From Datura wrightii (Eukaryota; Streptophyta; Magnoliopsida; Solanales; Solanaceae), in assembly GCA_035772735.1 (NCBI GenBank), contig JASDFA010000027.1, forward strand, positions 36,314,001 to 36,378,000: DNA of 64,000 bases, read 5' to 3'. Each line of letters begins with the position of its first letter. Within the stretch, counting starts at the first letter, position 1. The notes beneath the pieces are model-generated. The model ran no database searches and was not told the origin of the DNA. It saw only the letters and a list, made by a program, of their open reading frames with translations. Below are positions 22,821 to 35,197 of this stretch, in pieces. The position numbers were made by a program, and so were the translations under genes.

Positions 22821-25232
22821 TATAATGCCTCGAAAACTCAAAGACTGGACCTGGGATTCAAAACAGGGAAAACTGAAAATTTTGCACCAGGTCACAATCG
22901 TTAAGTGACTCGTGGTGAGGCTTGTGGACTTAGTGAAAATTTTTGGAGAATGTGGTGACTACGGGTGTGACCATTAGTCGTGGTCAACACCACGAGTCGT
23001 GATATGATCTGTGGTCTAGGATAAATTTAAGATCGGGAAATGTTAAGTAGTGCTCCTAACAACTTGTCACCACGAGTCGTGGTCCATGCCACGACCCATT
23101 AGGTGAACCACGGTAAAGTTTTGGTTAATATAGAGGAGGCCAGTTAGTGTACCCAATGGGTCCTCACCACGACTCGTTTGGGACACCACGAGTCATGGTG
23201 TCACCTGTGGGGACTCTAGGGTTGTTGAGGTAGTGTGGTCTACGAGAGGTGACCACGAGTCGTGGTCAAGAACCAAGACTTGTTAGGACCCTTGTGGCGA
23301 CCTTCAGTGTTTCCCAGGTAGTGCACCTTATGAGTGTGACCACGTGTCGTGGTCACTGACCACGACCCGTTAGATCACCCGTGAGTACTGACGATCGGTT
23401 TTCCCCTGTGAGTTTTCAAGGGTCTTTCAGTAATTTTCTACCCTTCTAAATTTAAACTATGTCGTTTTAAGCATATTTTCAGACTTATTAGAGGGGTTAA
23501 ACAGTTTCTTTCCACATTTCCCACTCAGACCTTGAAAAAATAGATTGTAGAACTTCTCTCAGAGTTTTTCAGAGAAAGAGTTAGGGCAACCTTTTCTCCT
23601 CAGTTTCTCAAGGAATTTTTTGGGCTTTTCACCAGGTATGTGGGAATTCAGTAAGGGAATAGTTCTTTCCTTGTGTCCCCAAATTCTTCTCTATCTTCTC
23701 TATTAGTTTTAGCCCTAAAACTCTAGACTATGAATAAATGATATGTCAGACTTTGTACATAGCATATGGAATATTATCTATGTGATTATTGTCCTATTTT
23801 CACTATCTAATTGTCATGTTAATATTTGTTCTAATAAGAATAGTTTTAGCCCTAGCTTTGGATTCAGCAAATAAGGATTTTTCCTGTTAGACTAGTTATT
23901 CCTTGAGGCTTTATTTTATTAGTTGGGTTTTCCATAATATTAGAAAACTTTGAGAATTCAGTTAGAATCATGTTAGTCTAGTCTCAATCAGATCTTTGGC
24001 AACCCCAGTGTTGCCCAAAAAAAATGTCAGCTAATCAGTTTGACCACAGTTACTTATTGAGGTGTCAGTGATGCCTCCAAGTTATCATAATTTAGACTCA
24101 GATATCAGTTATAAGATTTTGTGGTTCTGTAGATAGTTACGACGCTTTCAGATAAGCAGCTCTGACTGATCTTAGAATCACCAACTTCAGCTTCAGTCTG
24201 TTCTTTAGACGACTACAACGCTCCTTGGTGAGCAGCTCTGACCAGTCTTGGAACACCAGTTTCCAAATTCGTTCCTATAAGACGCTCAGGGTGCTCTCAG
24301 ACAGTATCCCTGAGTCAGTTATAGTATTTGGCCCTAGTATCGAGCTATCTGCTTGGCAGTAGTAGTCATGGTTGGATTATCCAGTGGGAGTATGACTTAG
24401 CACCGAGAGGGCTGGGGTTCCAGTGCACCCAAATTCCAAAACTACGTTTCTACTGTAGGTTATATATTATTGGCCTCATTGCCCCAAACAGTGATCTCAC
24501 AGTTCATGCCTTTATACCCTGGCAAGGTATATTGGGTCCTACCGACGAGGTGTGTACATTGAACTCCACGTCTAGCTCACGTGGTTATATGTCAGTTATA
24601 GCCTCTCCTACTAGTCAACACAGTTCAGTCTCAGAGTAGTATCATAGATTTAGGGTATATCCTTGACCATCAGACAATGTCTTCTAGACCATCACAATTC
24701 ATTACAGTTTCAGTTGGTCAATGCATGTTTATTCAGTTCAGTATATTTATTCCTTGTGCATGGTTTCTCTCACTTACTCAGTACATTCAAAGTACTGATA
24801 CTTTTATGTTGTATCATTTTATGATACAGCTGCAGGATCTCAGTCTCAGGCTCGCTAGCTGATCGCTCTCAGAAGACTTTGGCTATCCTATTTGGTGAGT
24901 TCTCATCATTTAAGGATGAAGATTATTTTATTCAGTTTTGCTTTCTTCTATTAGAGTTGGAGTGAGTTGGGGGCTTGGCCAAGCAACTCATCAGTTGTAG
25001 TGGCTTTCAGGCACAGATATGGATTTTCAAACTTGTAGTTCTGCTCAGATTTTTTTTGTTAAACTTTATGATCCAGCTCTATTTCATAAATGTTTTATAG
25101 TTTACTTTAAAGTTTCCGCTATATTTTATGTTTACTCAGAATGCTAGTTTATGATAGACCAGGGGTTGACTTGGGATTAATTGTGACTCCAACTACTGTG
25201 TTCTATACAGGGTGTACGCTCGGGGCGTGACA
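22821..25232 (+). repeat. H: solo LTR of the A family (2412 bp) inside E pol
   Basis: It starts TATAATGCCTCGAAAACTC (ancestral TG now TA) and ends CGGGGCGTGACA. It aligns throughout with the LTRs of A: ACGAGTCGT palindrome array at about 22900-23380, ACCAG/GTATGTGGG at 23631-23643, and twin hairpins at about 24779-24829. Flanks are AATAC (22816-22820) and AACAC (25233-25237), a 5-bp duplication with one mismatch. The E reading on both sides rejoins (LTQKNI / VFYWFDECD). No interior is present, so it arose by LTR-LTR recombination. Open frames at 24328-24639 and 24677-24862 are within the LTR. Confidence 0.85.
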
Positions 25233-25237
25233 AACAC

Positions 25238-28180
25238 TATATTCTTCTGAGTCAATTTTGTCAATGGAGAGGAATAGAAGAGAAACCCTCCACAAATCAC
25301 CTGTAGTAACCAATCAATCCCTCAAAACTCTATCACAGTCTCGAAGTGCCTCAATTTTCTTCAAATCCACCATAATACTATTCTTGGACACCATGTTCCA
25401 TAAGAGTACCATAGAACTAAGTCCGAGCTCATACTTAGAAAACTTGGCATAAATTCTCTCATCGTTCAATATCTGAAGCACGATCCTCAAATGTTGTTCA
25501 TGTTCCTCCCTACTAGGGAGTAGATAAAGATGTCGTTAATTAAGACTATAATGAAAGAATCCAAGTAAGGTCTAAATACTCAATTCATTAACTTCATAAA
25601 ATTTATTTAAGCATTAGTCAATCCAAAAGACATGACCAAAAACTCATAGTTCCATAATGAGTCCTGAAGGATGTCTTAGGGATATTTGTTGTTCTAATCT
25701 TCAACTGGTGATAGCTAACCTCAAATCAATCTTTGAAAATATAGACCCACCTAGAAGCTGATCAAACAAATCATCAATTCACAATATTAGGTAATCGTTC
25801 TTGATAATTACTTTATTTTATTATCGCTAATCAATAAATATCCATATAGTTCCATCCTTTTTCTTCTCAAATAAAATAGGAGCACCTTAAGGAAAAATAA
25901 TGGGTCTAATAAATCTTTTACTCAACATATCTTGCAACTGCTCTTTCAACTCCTTCAATTTTGCCAGCGCCATCTGATATGATGGAATAGAAATGGTCTG
26001 AGTGATAGGCTATAGATCAATGCTGAAGGAAATATCATGATCGGGAAGAATACCTAGTAAGTCTATTGGAAATACCTCTACGAACTAACTCACCACAGGT
26101 ACTAACTTAGGAGTAGGAATATTGATGCTAGTATCTAAATATGTTTCAAATAAGATACACCACCCATTTTCCACCATCCTCTTCTCCTTGATAGAAGATA
26201 TCACCTTTTTTTGTTGTATGACTAATACTGCCCTTCCACACTAATATAGGAATACCTAGCATAGACAACACAACTGTCTTGGCATGACAATCCAAGATTG
26301 TGTGATATAAATAAAGCCAATCCATGCCCAAAATGACATCGAAATCCATCATATCCAAAATAATCAAGTATGCCCATCTCTCATATCCTATGAAAGTAAT
26401 AAATAAAACCCATACACTTAATCTACCACTAAGGAATCACTTATAGGATAGAAACATGTATAGGCACAACAATAGACTCACAGAAAGTACCCAAACCTGA
26501 AGAATAGTATGTAGACATTTAAGAATAAGTAGAGTCTGATCAAATACTGAAGTTGATGAATGATAAACGAAGATAATACCTGTGTTGACTACATTTGAAG
26601 CTTCGACTTTTAGACTATCCAAAAATATGTTACACTGGGCACGTCCACCTCCGAACTATGTTCCTCTATGACCACCTCCTTGGCCTGTCTACATGCCATC
26701 TATAGCTAAATGAGGACCACCTCTACCACTCTGTGCACCCCCTCTAGCTAGTTGCGTCGCTGCTCTAGTAAACTCTACTGGATCCCACCATGTCTGAGTA
26801 TAGACAATCCCTTCTATAGTGGCCCAAATTACCAAAATAATAGCACCCTCTCATAATCATGGACTACTAAAATATTCCTAAAAAACCAAAAATTTCCTTG
26901 CAACCAGAAGACTTGGAATATGAATCTCTATAGATCTTTCCTGAACTATAACTGTTGTGTCTAGAATAACCATCCTTTGAAGATTGCAATGCTTCTTGAA
27001 TGGGTTGAATAGACTAAGAATGGTGACCTCCATATTAATACCCTTTACCTCTAGATGAAGTATCACTGAAACTGCCAAAATTGTAATACCTCTTGTTATT
27101 GCTCCCACCATAAGCCTGATGATGTATCATCTCAACCTCCTTAGCATTCTCTACTACTTACTGAAAGGATGCCCAAAAAATTCCCCGGGATATGGCCAGA
27201 TGAATCAAAAAGATCAATCATTTTCCTATCCTCTATATCATTTACGCCTCAGTGCGAAGTATAATCAGTGCATGGTAGGTTAATGCATGAAACCTTACCT
27301 CATAATTAGTGACAGATATACCATACTACTGAAGTCCTTCAAAATGATCCCTCTTACTCTCTCTCAAGCTACTAGGAACAAACTACTCTAGGAGTACCTC
27401 TAAAAACTGAGTCCAAGTCAAAGGAGGTAACCTAACTGGTCTACAATAAACGTAGGCCATCCATCACTGGTTGGCAGGTGTAGTCACGTGAAATGTAGTA
27501 TAGTCTACCCTATGAGACACCATCAACCCGAGATTATGCATCCTCTCATAATAATTAACCAAATATTCATAAACACTTGCTTGGGTTTCCATCAAACCAA
27601 GTGTAACACATCTTGACAAATATATCAAATACATCTCCTACTCCTCTGCAGTCATAATAGTCCTATTCAGAAGATGGGGAGCAAGATTAGGCAATGGTGC
27701 AATATTCCTATGGGGAGGCACAACAACAGCTGACTATGCCATTAGTTTATAAATTGGAACTGGTATCTGGTCGGAGGTTTGTGCCCTGACTTTAGTTTGA
27801 GAACCCTCTAGTGTAATAGACAGAACTCCAGTCTAAGCTATACTCTCAAGAAATCCCAATAGAAAAACCATAGTATCCTGAAGTACATGCATAATAGTGA
27901 AACTTAGTGGGGCTTGAACTGGCCCCAACTCCTCTGCATGAAAGAGCTTAGCCTCTTGCTCTACCTCTGACTCCAGAGATATGATTCTAGAAATGGCCTA
28001 AGAACCATAGGTTCTCAATCTCTCACTCCATGCTTCTCCACGGGCCTTGCCCCTGCCTCGACCGCGTACAATGTCCTTTGCAGCGAGTGCGAGCGCCTCA
28101 TCTCCTATCGCAATTGAATGACTCCTCACTATCCATGAGAGAATGAAACAACAAAGTTTAGAAACTAAAGAAAGACTCAA
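25238..28180 (-). pseudogene. E: gag, protease and RT remnants
   Basis: Minus-strand order from 28180 downward: basic gag start region, then diverged capsid sequence. The zinc knuckle is CYYFGNLGHYRRDC (about 26800-26850), with the second cysteine replaced by F. A post-protease block follows, with MIILDMMDFDVILGMDWL and ILDCHAKTVVL (26146-26367). RT pieces lie at about 25250-25960: LKEQLQDMLSKRFIRPI, FSKIDLR, then a broken MSFGLTNA block. H interrupts RT/RNase H at 25232. There are stops in every domain. Confidence 0.65.
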
Positions 28181-28314
28181 TTACACATGATAAAGAATCA
28201 AAGAATTTTTTTTTATATCATGTAGCCTCCAGAAGATAAGTAATAGACGCCTTTGCACTAATCCATAAGACTCTATTAGAAATTAGTATTATACTCATGA
28301 GACCGGATAACCAA

Positions 28315-28326
28315 GCTTAGATACCA
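28315..28326 (-). other. E: primer binding site (variant)
   Basis: On the minus strand TGGTATCTAAGC, a few nt inside the 5' LTR end (28330). It differs from TGGTATCAGAGC at two adjacent positions. This is either decay or a distinct primer tRNA. Confidence 0.65.
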
Positions 28327-28329
28327 AAT

Positions 28330-30939
28330 TGTCACAATCCAAAGTCCACTAGAGTCATGATAACATTTATAGTCACCCCTAGTAGGTCAGCCAAACCACT
28401 ACCCAACAGTTTCAAAAATAAAGTAAATAATGCGAAAGTAAGAACATTAACAAGTTCAAACAATACAAAATCATCAATATAAACTAGTACGAAAATTGAC
28501 AAAATATAATCCAAAGACTCAGTTTCATATGTACAAGAGAAACTATGAATATAATATGATTGTTCAACAACTAATCTAATGTCTGAGTGATGAAAAGACA
28601 TAAAGTAAAGGATGGACTGAGTCTGGTGCTGCAGATCAGCCAAACAGCTCACCAAGGTTCTCAAGGAATGAGCCATAGACTAAAGAATATCAACATGGTC
28701 CATTAGTGCTCAAGACACAACTTGCATCAAAAGAAAGGTGCAACAAACATAGGGTGAGTACGAGAAATACGTGTACTTAGCAGGTATCAAAGGCCACCAA
28801 TGCTAAAGTACTGAAAATTATATTATAATGGGCATGAAATTTACCTAAAAAGATCTCCTTAGCACTAACATAGTTTAAGTGAAGTAGTATAAAGAAATTG
28901 AATAATCAAGAAGAATTGAGTCAAATAATCAAAAATGATCAAGATAGAGAGTTCAGATGAATCTAAGTAGATGAGATGCCATGCAATATAATGCAAATGC
29001 ATTGAGACAAAATCAATTGGTATATACAAGTGCTTCCATTAGTGGTATTTTTTAAGGCAGTTACCTATGGGGTACTTGCGAGGTCCATATATTTGCCAAG
29101 ATTCATTTTCTATCGGACTCACTAGAATTTTACCTCGTATACCACTTTTCGAAACTAATTTTCATCAGCATGCGTGATGTAAAACTGTCAGAATCATTTT
29201 TTCACTGTATATAAAGTATATGAAACATAATTTAGGACTAGCTGAAACTATTTTCCATTGACATCACAAGAATAGATGAAATTTTTTCAAACAAGTATAA
29301 ATCATAATTAATTGAGTTAAACGGGTACAACTAACTAATAAATATCATGCATCAATATGAGTAATGTAAATATTTATACAAATCATTTACATTCTACATA
29401 ATTCATATCTTTAACAGTCTCAGTTACTCTTTACTATGAAAGATAGTTAAATTCTTAAGTAAGCGATTGAAAATTCAGGCAAGGCTCATCTAGCTACAAT
29501 CAATCAAGTTAATTTAGTTCATATATTATCTATCAGCTACTTCTCAGCTTAGATTTCACAATAAAATGTCATTCTACCAATATATTCAACATTAAAGTAT
29601 CCTACACAATACTCTGGTTTCCGTACAAGTGCTTCACAACTACAAGCACGGTAAGGTCAATATGCCCCAAACATATTATATTTATATAAGATAAACATCT
29701 CACATAGTGGAGACTAGAAAATAAATCATAACCTACCTTTAAAGTTGAGAAAACGTGTCACAACCTCACGAATGCGCCTTTCCTTTCCAAATCAATTTGG
29801 AATACTCCCAATCTATCAAAAAATATACTCTATGTGAGTATGAAAATATTGATACTCATATTGTGATACTTTTATCCTGGGCCCAAAAGGTTAACCCTGA
29901 GCCCCAAGGTCAGAATTGAAATTTTATTTCAAAATAAGTGTACACATAACAAAAGGATCCTCTAGCAAGGAGCGGACAACTTTAGTAGAAATCTTAGCTG
30001 CAAAGGTAAGGTAGAACCAACAACAATGGTTGTGCCTTCGCTTACCAAGAAGGTAGTAAAAAAGAGGGTTAAGAGGTTTATTATACCTCAGAGTGATCTC
30101 TGAATCACTATCAAGTAAAGCTGGAGCAGACCCAAAGGTATCGATTCTAGAGTGAGGAGAAACTTCAAGGGATGTGTCTTGATGCCCAATATTATCAAAA
30201 TATGATTTGTCAACTTTAGGTACAAAAATCAATTTTTAACATCCAATCGTGGGTTAAATTATGAAATAAATTATGGAATAGGGAAAAATACCAAATATAA
30301 GGTTAGATTCTTACTCCCGCGAAGATATGTTCAAAACCACTTTAAAATCACCTAAAGTTGAGGTCCAAAGTCCCAAAATCAAATTACAAACAAGTGAAAT
30401 CAAAATAGAGACTATATGATTTTCAACCCCAACTGCCTTCACAAAAGCGGAAAATCTTTTTGTACTCTTGACATCTCTTTTACCGAAAACTCCATGTAGA
30501 TGAACTTTCTTTCCTATACCGACTCTATAGAAGCAGAAGGACCTCCTAGTTGTTGAGCCGCAGAAGTGACCAATATCTACAAAAGCTAACCTCCCCGAGT
30601 ACCCATAAGCTCATAGAAGTAGGATCCCCTCTGCAAAGGCAGTTTTACAAAAGCTTCCAAAAGGCGCAGGTGCGACTGCACTAGAAATAGTTGAATCGAC
30701 AATCAAATCCTAAGTCCCAACTTTGGTTTCAACCCTAGAATTCATATCAAACCTCCCAAACACATGTCAAATATGAAAATCAATCATAAAATATATTTTG
30801 GACCAGTTGAAATCATCAAATCACCGATACAAGGTATCTTGACTAAATATTAATTATGCTCAACTTAGAATTTCCAAAATGACTAGAATCTCAACTAAGG
30901 ATCAAAATCACTCCCAAACGGCTCAAGATCCATGCAAAA
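28330..30939 (-). repeat. E: 5' LTR, truncated by G
   Basis: The plus strand starts TGTCACAATCC and aligns with 18251-20528, with several indels; about 330 bases more are present here, for example around 29100-29440. Homology stops at 30939 (CCATGCAAAA), where G's LTR end TGTTCACTCCC begins. The remaining LTR start should lie beyond the right window edge. Open frames at 28332-28676 and 29924-30232 are in the LTR and not genes. Confidence 0.7.
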
Positions 30940-31417
30940 TGTTCACTCCCACTGCACACTCAAATGTAAGTGATCGTTCAAGTAATACAATACTTATAAA
31001 TAATTGAATGTCAAACCTATAGGGACATGTGATAGACAAATATTTAGTATAGACTATTACTACAAAACTAACAAGTTCTTTGCACAAAGAGTTTTTTTTT
31101 AAAAACTATCTCTAATTTAAATACTATTTAACTAACTAACAAGATTTAAGCAATTCAAGAGTTGTAATTGACAATGAGAGATGAATTCTAGGGTTACAAC
31201 ATTCCTAGTTATCATGTTGTGTATTAACTTTTGTTGCCTTGCAATAATTGTAGAGTTATTGATTTATAAGTTTAATACTATGACTATAGTCCTTACGAAT
31301 CTTTACCTATTTGTGAGTGTCTCATGCCTATACTACTATGATCATGATAATCACAAAAATACTTTTGTATTCCGATAATAGACCAAGTAGGGAATATTAA
31401 GTATAGACCTATCCTAG
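30940..31417 (-). repeat. G: 3' LTR, terminal piece
   Basis: The plus strand starts TGTTCACTCCC, the complement of the LTR end ..GGGAGTGAACA. It ends at the CCTAG (31413-31417) duplicated by insertion of A. The 65-aa open frame 31181-31378 lies in this LTR and shows no recognisable protein signature. Confidence 0.6.
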
Positions 31418-31654
31418 TGTAATGCCCTAGAAACTCAAATACTAGACCTGGGAATTAAAATAGAGAAAACTGAAAAACCTGCACCAGGTCACAAGGAGTG
31501 ACCACGAGTCGTTAAGTGATTCGTGGTGAGGACTTGATACTTGACTTGAAATTTTGGAATTAGGGTGACCAACGAGTCGTGGTCAACACCACAAGTCGTG
31601 GGATGATCCTTGGTCAGTGATGGATTAAAAGTTGGAAAAGTTAGGCAGTATACC
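31418..31654 (+). repeat. A: left LTR, 5' piece (before B)
   Basis: It starts TGTAATGCCCTAGAAACTC and aligns with the first 270 bases of the right LTR (TGTAATTCCACAGAAACTC..). It ends at ATACC (31650-31654), where B begins. It contains ACCACGAGTCGTTAAG and ACGAGTCGTGG palindrome units. Confidence 0.85.
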
Positions 31655-34375
31655 TGTAAAACCCCGAAAGTCCTAGAGATCAGACCCCCGAGTTAGAAAA
31701 AGTTCAGCAGAAAAAGTCAGCAGAAATTTGCTACAGAACGAGTCAAGGAACGACTCGTTAAGTGACCCCATGAGTCGTGGTCTGGCTCATGGGGAAGCAG
31801 TCAAGGGAGGTGAGCCAGGCCATTGGAAACGGACAACTTGATGAGTCGTCTTGCTTGGCAATGACTCATCAAGTTAGTCGATAGGAGGGAGAAGTTTTGG
31901 TTTTCAAGAAATTTCCAGTGTACTTAACGAAAGGGCATAATGAGTCGTGGGAGCTAGTGACAAGTCATTACGTTGGTCGTGGCCTAAAGGCTCAATAATT
32001 TCCAGTATACCTGACGAGTGGACCTAAGGAGTTGTTGGCTAGGATAACAACTCGTCAGGTGAGTCGTGGCATCAGTTCGAGCAATTTTTCATATTTTCAC
32101 AGGGGCAGTTTGGTAAAATCCCACGCTCCCAAATTTAAAGTGGTGTCATTTTGGGCATATTTGGGGATGTTTTTAAGGGTTCTTCTAGACCTAAACCCTC
32201 ATTCTCTCAATCTCTTTCTTTCTCCTCTCTTCTCAAAAATCCCAGGGGATTCACCAAGGTGTTCTTCAAGCTTCAAGGAAGATTTTCGATTGGGATTTTC
32301 ATCTACTAGGTATGCGGGACTTCAACAAGGATATTCTTCCATTCTTGTGCCCCAAAATATTTTCAATAGGAATCCAATTTAATTTATTTAGATTATCATG
32401 ATCTAGATTTTGAATAATGGGTAATTTCTTCTTCATTCTTTTCTTAAATGCAAATAATTACTACAATTAAGGAATTTATTTGGATGTTAATTTGATGGGT
32501 TGTTTGGAATATGGATCATATGTTGGGAATGCATGAGGATAGCATGTCGTTCATAAATTGGCTTGAGTAATTAGTGGGTGTTGCTTAATGGTTAATTAAT
32601 TTTCGTAGCCATGCATGAATATGGAGAAATTTTGAAAATATAGGTTGAGTATGTATGAGTGTAGTATGTTCTTCCTAACTCGATTTAAGCGTTGAATAGT
32701 AATTGTTCATTTCTCCTTTGATTACCATAGAAATTCATGATTTTGATGGAAGTGTGGATATAGCATAATTAACCCTAATGACTTGATTATGCTATTGATG
32801 ACCATGTTGGATTGACTAGGCGGTGTGGGCTTGAGTAATTGAAGTAAATTATGTGTCCACACCATGTTTTAGATTTAATTGATTGCGCATGACAAGATTG
32901 CATCTCCATTGTTGAACTACGAAGCTTGGACGGATTCTATATTATTTTCCCTTACTAAAATTATTTTTATAAAAATTCTTGGAATCTAAAACGCCCGTGG
33001 CTAAGGAGTTCACAAAGGAGTGGTTATGAACAAGTGTGTGGAATGTTGTAGACCTAAATAAGCGAAGTTATGTATCTTGATAGAGTATGAGTTGTATTTT
33101 ATAAACCATGTATGATCTCATATTGCATGTTGAATGAGATGAACTTGGAATTCGGAATGTCATGATAGTATAATGCACAATATGAATCTATTCAATGCTC
33201 GTTAGTGTAAGATGCTTGAGATAATTATTGATTTTACTCCATGATGAGGTGAATTATGGTGATAACGCATGAGAATGATATTGTAATTATTGGGCTTGTT
33301 GTTATTAGAAAGTAGCCCCATCCTGTTGATGAGAATGTTGTATGATGAAAATCAGTTAATGTCCTTGTCTCTGATTAGCTGTTGTAATTTAGATTAGCAA
33401 TATTCAGTCGGGATTCTTGTTAGCAAGAATATTTTCCTAGTCAGTCGGGATTCTCATTAGGAAGAATGTTTCCCTAGTCAGTCAGGATTCTCGTTAGCAA
33501 GAATATTTTCCTAGTCAGTAGGGATTCTCGTTAGCAAGAATGTCTACCTAGTCAGTCAGGACAAACATCCCTACCCAGTCAGTGACACTCTATTTTAGAG
33601 CATTCTCTCCTTTTCACAGTCAGGGATTCTCATTAGTAAGAATGTTTCCTTCGACAGTCAGGGACTTTCCTTCGATAGCCAGGGACCCTCTTGATATCAG
33701 TCACGGCGTCGTACCTCGGTATTATTTTTGATTATTACTTTTGCGCATCAGTTGGTCTTATAATGATGTATGTCCTTATAATGTGGTTATGTTGATATGA
33801 ATATGTGAATCTCATATAAGGTTGTTGTATCTCATTTCAGTTACATTACTATTAATGTGTTTTTACATTACTTCCTTCTTATATATATTTATGAGTTAGT
33901 TTAATTGCGCTTCCTGCATACTCAGTACATTCCAAGTCTTGACCACACGCCTCTTGTTCTATATCGTTTTATGATATAGATTCAGGTCTCCAGGTTTAGC
34001 CGCGTGGCTAGATACGCTCCTTCCTCTCCCAGTTTCTAGTGGTGAGTCCTCATCTTCCGAGGACGTGACTTATATTCCTGTTTTATTATGTTCCAGTTTT
34101 CGGACTTTTGGAGTTAGCTGGGGGCGTGTCCCAGCAACTCATTAGTTTAGTAGAAGGCTTTCGGACTTGTCTAGACAGTTTCAGCTATGTATCTAAGTGT
34201 TATTAAATTGTCTTTGTGGATCATATTAGACTTTTTTTATTTTCTTCCACTTGTTCATGATGTTAGATGTTTCTTATGTTAAGTGAATGCGATGATTATG
34301 CTATGGGTCGACTTGGAGCCTTTCGGGGTTCCTTGTCCCGTATCTACGATCTGGGTGTACTCTCAAGTGATGAAA
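31655..34375 (+). repeat. B: left LTR (2721 bp)
   Basis: It starts TGTAAAACCCCGAAAG. Its end is mutated (TGAAA instead of TGACA). It has ACGAGTCGT-type palindromes (about 31735-32070), an AG/GTATGCGGG donor-like site at 32308-32316, 37-bp repeats at 33412-33562, and twin hairpins at 33922-33979. The open frame 32032-32382 is LTR sequence; its counterpart is also open in the right LTR (36513-36860), but it has no start or codon evidence for a gene. Confidence 0.88.
33412..33562 (+). repeat. 37-bp tandem repeats in B left LTR
   Basis: Four units of the same GATTCTCGTTAGCAAGAAT.. type as in D, alternating TATTTTCCTAGTCAG and TGTTTCCCTAGTCAG variants. The right LTR has the same array at 37889-38039. 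Confidence 0.85.
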
Positions 34376-34379
34376 AACT

Positions 34380-34391
34380 TGGCATTAGAGC
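34380..34391 (+). other. B: primer binding site (mutated)
   Basis: TGGCATTAGAGC lies 4 nt after the LTR end. It has two changes from TGGTATCAGAGC, both T/C transitions. Confidence 0.75.
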
Positions 34392-34583
34392 AAAGGTTAA
34401 GGGTTTCCTAGGGTGTCTGAAAGATGCGTTACGTAGAGTATTCTTCATGGGTGTGAAGCATGCCACACTTATGACGGAGAGGCTATGAGACATTTAGGAA
34501 ATGTTTTCTTCTTTCATGATTCGAGTCGTGCGAGGAAATGTCTCTCCATTCCTTTAATTTGTTCTATAAGCGTGTGTAGAAAC

Positions 34584-35197
34584 ATGTATCCCCAAGGAAT
34601 TAATGGAAGTTAGCCAGCTCCACCAACTCCAATGGATCCCATGTCCGGGCAAGTTACAGACGCAGAACTTGGGGCCACAGATCGAGTGTTAATGCGGGCC
34701 ATGATCACCCAGTCCAACCAGATGACTATCGCATCAGCGCACTCTACTAGGGAGGTGACAGCTTTAGGGTTCCAGACTTCATGAGGAGGAGTCCTACTAA
34801 GGTTGGTGGTTCAGATTGGGAGGGGGATTCCAAAGGAGAATAAAGGAAGAACAAAAAGCCCAAGACCAAAAATCTTGAGGGTTCCCATCAGGGGTCAAGC
34901 AGTAGGAGTCACTCTCAACCCCAGCAGCAGTCTTTAGATCAGAATCAGAAATACCAGCCCCTGATGAGGGAGATTACCTATCCCATTTGTGAACGCTACG
35001 GGAAGAACCACCACGGAAGGTGCTTGGCGGGTTCAGATGTTTGCTTCCATTGTGGCCAGCCCGGTCATAGGCACAGAGATTTCCCATTGGCCAAGAGAGA
35101 TGACAGGAAGGTCCGAGCACTAGCTAGCAGATCCACAGCTCGCCATCTCGGCAGCGCAGGTCACATAGGGCAGGTGGCAAGCCAACCCCAGGAGTAG
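34584..35197 (+). pseudogene. B: gag remnant with central deletion
   Basis: An ATG at about 34584 (MYPQGING..) is followed within a few codons by a stop. An N-terminal piece (PMDPMSGQVTDAELGATDRV, then RAMITQSNQM) continues to about 34800. The capsid core seen in D is missing; sequence jumps to the Lys-rich linker. An open piece 34964-35197 carries MREITYPICERYGKNHHG and the zinc knuckle CFHCGQPGHRHRDF, in which the last cysteine (35081-35083) is F. Gag here cannot be functional. Confidence 0.75.

Larger units (their letters stand above)
18251..30939 (-). mobile_element. E: old minus-strand Ty3/gypsy chromovirus, interrupted by H and cut by G
   Basis: It has a 3' LTR at 18251-20794, pol and gag remnants at 20850-28180 on the minus strand, a primer site at 28315-28326, and a 5' LTR at 28330-30939 that lacks its first about 265 bp where G is inserted. 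Left flank ACTAG (18246-18250) is K gag; the matching flank would be beyond 64000. Every domain is riddled with stops. The chromodomain remnant and gene order gag-PR-RT-RH-IN place it with Tekay/Del-type elements, although its LTRs are not obviously alike to those of A-D. Confidence 0.75.
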
